Source: Methanoregula sp.
GTDB lineage: Archaea > Halobacteriota > Methanomicrobia > Methanomicrobiales > Methanospirillaceae
Direction of reading: 5' to 3'
DNA: 26,316 nt
Assembly: GCA_023228295.1 (NCBI GenBank)
Contig: JALOBP010000040.1
Span: 1 to 26,316, forward strand
Every line of letters begins with the position of its first letter. Position 1 is the first letter of the stretch. The translations under genes were made by a program, and so were the position numbers. Positions 23,506 to 26,316 of this stretch are shown in pieces. A model generated the notes under the pieces. The model was given only the letters and a program-made list of their open reading frames with translations, was not told the DNA's origin and did not search any database.

Positions 23506-26094
23506 ATGGTGCCACCAGATCAACTGCCGAAGAACTATGATTTTGCTGAAGTTGAGGAGCGCTGGAGAAGAACCTGGCGCGATGAGGACAACTATTTTGA
23601 CAAGGATTCCAAAAAGCCCCAGTTCGTCATCGACACGCCCCCGCCATATCCCACAGGGAACTTCCATATCGGGAACGCACTGAACTGGTGTTATATCGAT
23701 TTCTTTGCCCGGTACAAGCGGATGAAGGGATTCAATGTCATGTTCCCGCAGGGCTGGGACTGCCATGGGCTCCCGACAGAAGTCAAGGTCGAGGAACTCA
23801 ACCATATCACCAAGAACGATGTCTCAAGAGAAGAGTTCCGGAAGATGTGCCGGGACCTGACCATAAAAAATATCGAAGCGATGCGCATCACCCTGCGGAA
23901 GATGGCATTCTCCACGGACTGGAGCAACGAGTACATCACCATGATGCCGCAGTACTACAGCAAGACGCAGCTCTCGTTCCTCCGCATGCTCAAGGCAGGC
24001 TACATCTACCAGAGTGAGCACCCGGTCAACTACTGCACCCGTTGCGAGACGGCAATCGCATTTGCGGAGGTGGCATACGAGGACCGCGAGACCGTCCTCA
24101 ACTACTTTAACTTCGACGGCGTGGAGATCGCGACCACCCGGCCGGAGCTCCTTGCGGCCTGCGTTGCCGTTGCCGTGCACCCCGGCGATGAGCGCTACCA
24201 CAAACTCAAGGGCAGGTCAATGAAAGTGCCGCTTTTCGGCCACGATGTCCCGGTCGTGCAGGATGAGGCCGTTGACCCCGCATTCGGTTCCGGCGCTGTC
24301 ATGATCTGTACCTTCGGTGACAAGCAGGATGTCCACTGGTGGAAACAGCACAATCTCGCACTTCGGAAGGCCATCGACCGCCAGGGAAAGATGACCGATA
24401 TTGCCGGCAGGTATACGGGCCTGAACACGACCGAGTGCCGCGCCGCGATCCTTACCGACATGAAGGAGCAGAATATCCTCAACAAGCAGGAGAAACTGGC
24501 CCAGCGCGTTGGCACCTGCTGGCGCTGCAAGACACCGATCGAAATCCTTTCAGAGCGGCAGTGGTTCGTTAAAATCAAGCAGGAGGAGATCCAGAAAGCA
24601 GCCCATGAGATCACATGGTTCCCCGAGCACATGCTCCTCCGGATGGATAACTGGGTCGAGCAGATGGAATGGGACTGGTGTATCTCAAGACAGCGGATCT
24701 TTGCAACGCCAATCCCGGTCTGGTTCTGCATGAAATGCGGCGAAATGATGATTCCAGACGAGAATGATCTCCCGGTCGACCCGACGCTCGTGAAGCCAAA
24801 GCTCCAGTGTAAGTGTGGCAGCACTGACTTTTCCGGAGAAGTGGACGTGCTCGACACGTGGATGGACTCCTCCATCTCGGTCCTGAACGTGACCGGCTGG
24901 GACGGCAATGGAAACCCCCCGTTCTTCCCTGCCCAGATCCGGCCGCAGGGCCACGACATCATCCGTACATGGGCATTCTACACCATCCTCCGTGCAGTTG
25001 CACTCACCGGAAAAAAGCCATGGGACGAGATCCTGGTCAACGGCATGGTGCTGGGAGAGGACGGTTTCAAGATGAGCAAGAGCCGCGGCAACATCATCGT
25101 GCCCGAGGAGATCCTCGTCAAGTACGGTGCCGATGCCCTCCGCCAGTGGGGCGCGATGGGGGCTGCCACCGGCTCCGACATCATGTTCAACTGGAACGAC
25201 GTGGTTGCAGCATCCCGGTTCCAGACCAAGATGTGGAACATCACCAAGTTTGCCCTTATGCAGCTCGAGAAAGGCGGGTTTGATGAGAACGAACCGGTCA
25301 CCGCCCTTGCCGACCGCTGGCTTCTGGTCCGGCTCTCGGATACCGCAGAGGCGGTCGGTGCCGCGATGGAAGCCTACCAGTTCGATATCGCGCTCAAGGC
25401 AATCCGCGAGTTTGCATGGGACGTGCTGGCGGACAACTACATCGAGCTTGTGAAGGGACGACTTTACCAGACCGATGCAAGCCGGAAGAGCGCCTGCCTC
25501 GTGCTCCACACCGCGTTCGATGCACTCTGCCGGATGCTTGCCCCGTTTACACCCTACTTTGCCGAGGAATGCTACTCGTACCTCAGGGGTGAGAGCGTTC
25601 ACAAGCAGCCGTGGGTATCCTTCACGTACGATGACGATGCGGCCCGTAATGAAGGAGACATTCTCGTACAGGTTGTTGCCGAAGTACGGAAGTACAAGCA
25701 CGATACCGGCATTGCATTGAATGCCCCGCTCGGAAAGGTCACCATCTATGCCCCGCACACGGTCAATGACGAGGGCGACACCGGCCGCACGCTCAATGCC
25801 GATGTCCACTGGCGGACCGATGCCGCCCATCTCGACCGCGTGATCTCGGATATTGATTTCAACCGTTCAATTGTGGGCAAGACGTTCCGCAAGGATGCGC
25901 AGGCGTTCATGGATGCGGTAAAGGCACTCTCACCGGCTGAACTTGCCAACCCCCCACAGATGATTGTGCTTGACGGGGTTGAGACACCCCTGCCTGAGAA
26001 TGTCTTCACGCCCAAGTATTCCTATATGGAAGAAGGGGCGAAGGTGGATGTTCTTACGGTTGGCGACGTCATTGTGACGATTGCGAAGAAGTAA
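23506..26094 (+). CDS. valS: Valyl-tRNA synthetase
   Basis: A complete 862-residue class Ia synthetase that charges tRNA-Val and edits threonine. The HIGH motif appears as NFHIGNALNW near residue 49, and the KMSKS motif as DGFKMSKSRGN near 525. Two cysteine pairs (CWRCKT near 339 and FCMKCGE with CKCGS near 408-435) look like the zinc sites of archaeal ValRS. The CP1 editing domain lies between, with ATTRPELLAACVAVAVHP near 208. The anticodon-binding domain follows residue 600. The C-terminal coiled-coil arm of bacterial ValRS is absent, as in archaeal enzymes. The start at 23506 is chosen from the leaderless promoter. It stands alone and is followed by T-rich sequence. Confidence 0.97.
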   Translation: MVPPDQLPKNYDFAEVEERWRRTWRDEDNYFDKDSKKPQFVIDTPPPYPTGNFHIGNALNWCYIDFFARYKRMKGFNVMFPQGWDCHGLPTEVKVEELNHITKNDVSREEFRKMCRDLTIKNIEAMRITLRKMAFSTDWSNEYITMMPQYYSKTQLSFLRMLKAGYIYQSEHPVNYCTRCETAIAFAEVAYEDRETVLNYFNFDGVEIATTRPELLAACVAVAVHPGDERYHKLKGRSMKVPLFGHDVPVVQDEAVDPAFGSGAVMICTFGDKQDVHWWKQHNLALRKAIDRQGKMTDIAGRYTGLNTTECRAAILTDMKEQNILNKQEKLAQRVGTCWRCKTPIEILSERQWFVKIKQEEIQKAAHEITWFPEHMLLRMDNWVEQMEWDWCISRQRIFATPIPVWFCMKCGEMMIPDENDLPVDPTLVKPKLQCKCGSTDFSGEVDVLDTWMDSSISVLNVTGWDGNGNPPFFPAQIRPQGHDIIRTWAFYTILRAVALTGKKPWDEILVNGMVLGEDGFKMSKSRGNIIVPEEILVKYGADALRQWGAMGAATGSDIMFNWNDVVAASRFQTKMWNITKFALMQLEKGGFDENEPVTALADRWLLVRLSDTAEAVGAAMEAYQFDIALKAIREFAWDVLADNYIELVKGRLYQTDASRKSACLVLHTAFDALCRMLAPFTPYFAEECYSYLRGESVHKQPWVSFTYDDDAARNEGDILVQVVAEVRKYKHDTGIALNAPLGKVTIYAPHTVNDEGDTGRTLNADVHWRTDAAHLDRVISDIDFNRSIVGKTFRKDAQAFMDAVKALSPAELANPPQMIVLDGVETPLPENVFTPKYSYMEEGAKVDVLTVGDVIVTIAKK

Positions 26095-26098
26095 TCAA

Positions 26099-26141
26099 TT
26101 TTTTCAGATTTTCTTCCGGTACATATTTCTCATATTTTTTT
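26099..26141 (+). terminator. T-rich terminator region after valS
   Basis: T6 (26099-26104) starts five bases after the valS stop and T7 (26135-26141) follows. No strong stem is seen; U-rich archaeal termination is likely. Confidence 0.4.
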
Positions 26142-26212
26142 CGTGCTTTGGCGAGGGTGATGATAATCCTCCGTCATAATGTGTATCCAACCGACATTCG
26201 GCAGAAAAATCA

Positions 26213-26316
26213 TCAGACATAATATTTTTCGAACTCCTGCCCGAACATCCGAAGAATCTGGTTGATCTCGTCGTTAACGTTCATGACGTGGCAACAGACT
26301 TTTTCGTCAACACGTT
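26213..26316 (-). CDS. C-terminal end of an unknown gene, cut by the window edge
   Basis: On the minus strand a frame is open from the window end to a TGA at 26213-26215, giving about 33 residues: KVCCHVMNVNDEINQILRM followed by FGQEFEKYYV. The adjacent cysteines and the helical tail look protein-like. It converges on valS with 118 bases between. No family can be named from this fragment. An internal ATG (at 26285) could make it a very short gene instead. Confidence 0.45.
   Translation of the reverse strand, partial: RVDEKVCCHVMNVNDEINQILRMFGQEFEKYYV

Noticed and set aside
24685..25830. A 381-codon minus-strand frame inside valS
   Set aside because: It is a mirror frame of valS, whose reading frame carries the KMSKS and other motifs; nothing in the antisense product is recognisable.
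1..26316. CRISPR arrays, tRNA or rRNA genes, insertion sequences
   Set aside because: I saw no regularly spaced direct repeats, no cloverleaf with a conserved T-loop, no rRNA stretch, and no transposase or integrase-like protein.

Overview
The window looks like chromosomal DNA of a euryarchaeon, most likely a methanogen of the order Methanomicrobiales (Methanoregula-like). The evidence is the adjacent pair of type IIB topoisomerase (topo VI) subunits, archaeal-type NadM, LarB and YchF-like proteins, and several start codons sitting about 25 bases after a TATA box, as in leaderless archaeal mRNAs. The genus is an inference from gene content and order; no rRNA or tRNA gene is present to confirm it.

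Bases 1-8521 form a surface-glycan gene region. On the + strand are the end of an unrecognised gene and a NanM-like sugar O-methyltransferase. They meet, 6 bases apart, a long minus-strand series read from 8521 down to 1160: a methyltransferase, a GT4 glycosyltransferase, a nucleotide-sugar 4,6-dehydratase, an NDP-sugar epimerase, a large glycosyltransferase-like protein, a hexapeptide acetyltransferase and a zinc-ribbon methyltransferase. The outer part (about 1-4700) is clearly richer in A and T than the rest and was probably acquired or exchanged.

Bases 8529-12995 carry, also on the minus strand, a small membrane protein, hisS, top6B and top6A. The last three overlap one another, and the series leads with almost no gap into the glycan genes. 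Bases 13047-15635 hold a + strand operon of larB, nadM and a coiled-coil protein. The first two overlap by ATGA and are metabolically linked, because NadM-type enzymes can make the dinucleotide that LarB consumes.

Bases 15675-18628 are a patchwork: a VapB-like antitoxin without a recognisable toxin, with a palindrome next to its promoter and a 38-codon ORF behind it; a metallophosphoesterase; a helical hypothetical protein; a decayed membrane-anchored surface protein with an in-frame TGA; and a small archaeal protein of unknown role. Bases 19045-21745 contain a YchF/OBG-type GTPase and, divergently, a stand-alone pyruvate-kinase C-terminal-domain protein coupled to a six-helix membrane protein. 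Bases 22158-26094 contain a DUF92 membrane protein and, divergently, valS, followed by the end of an unknown minus-strand gene.

Two intergenic stretches (18629-19044 and 21746-22157) are unusually rich in inverted repeats with promoter- and terminator-like signals, and may encode small RNAs. No complete new defence or mobile system is visible. The best leads for something undescribed are the larB-nadM-coiled-coil operon, the solitary antitoxin with its micro-ORF, and the two structured intergenic regions.
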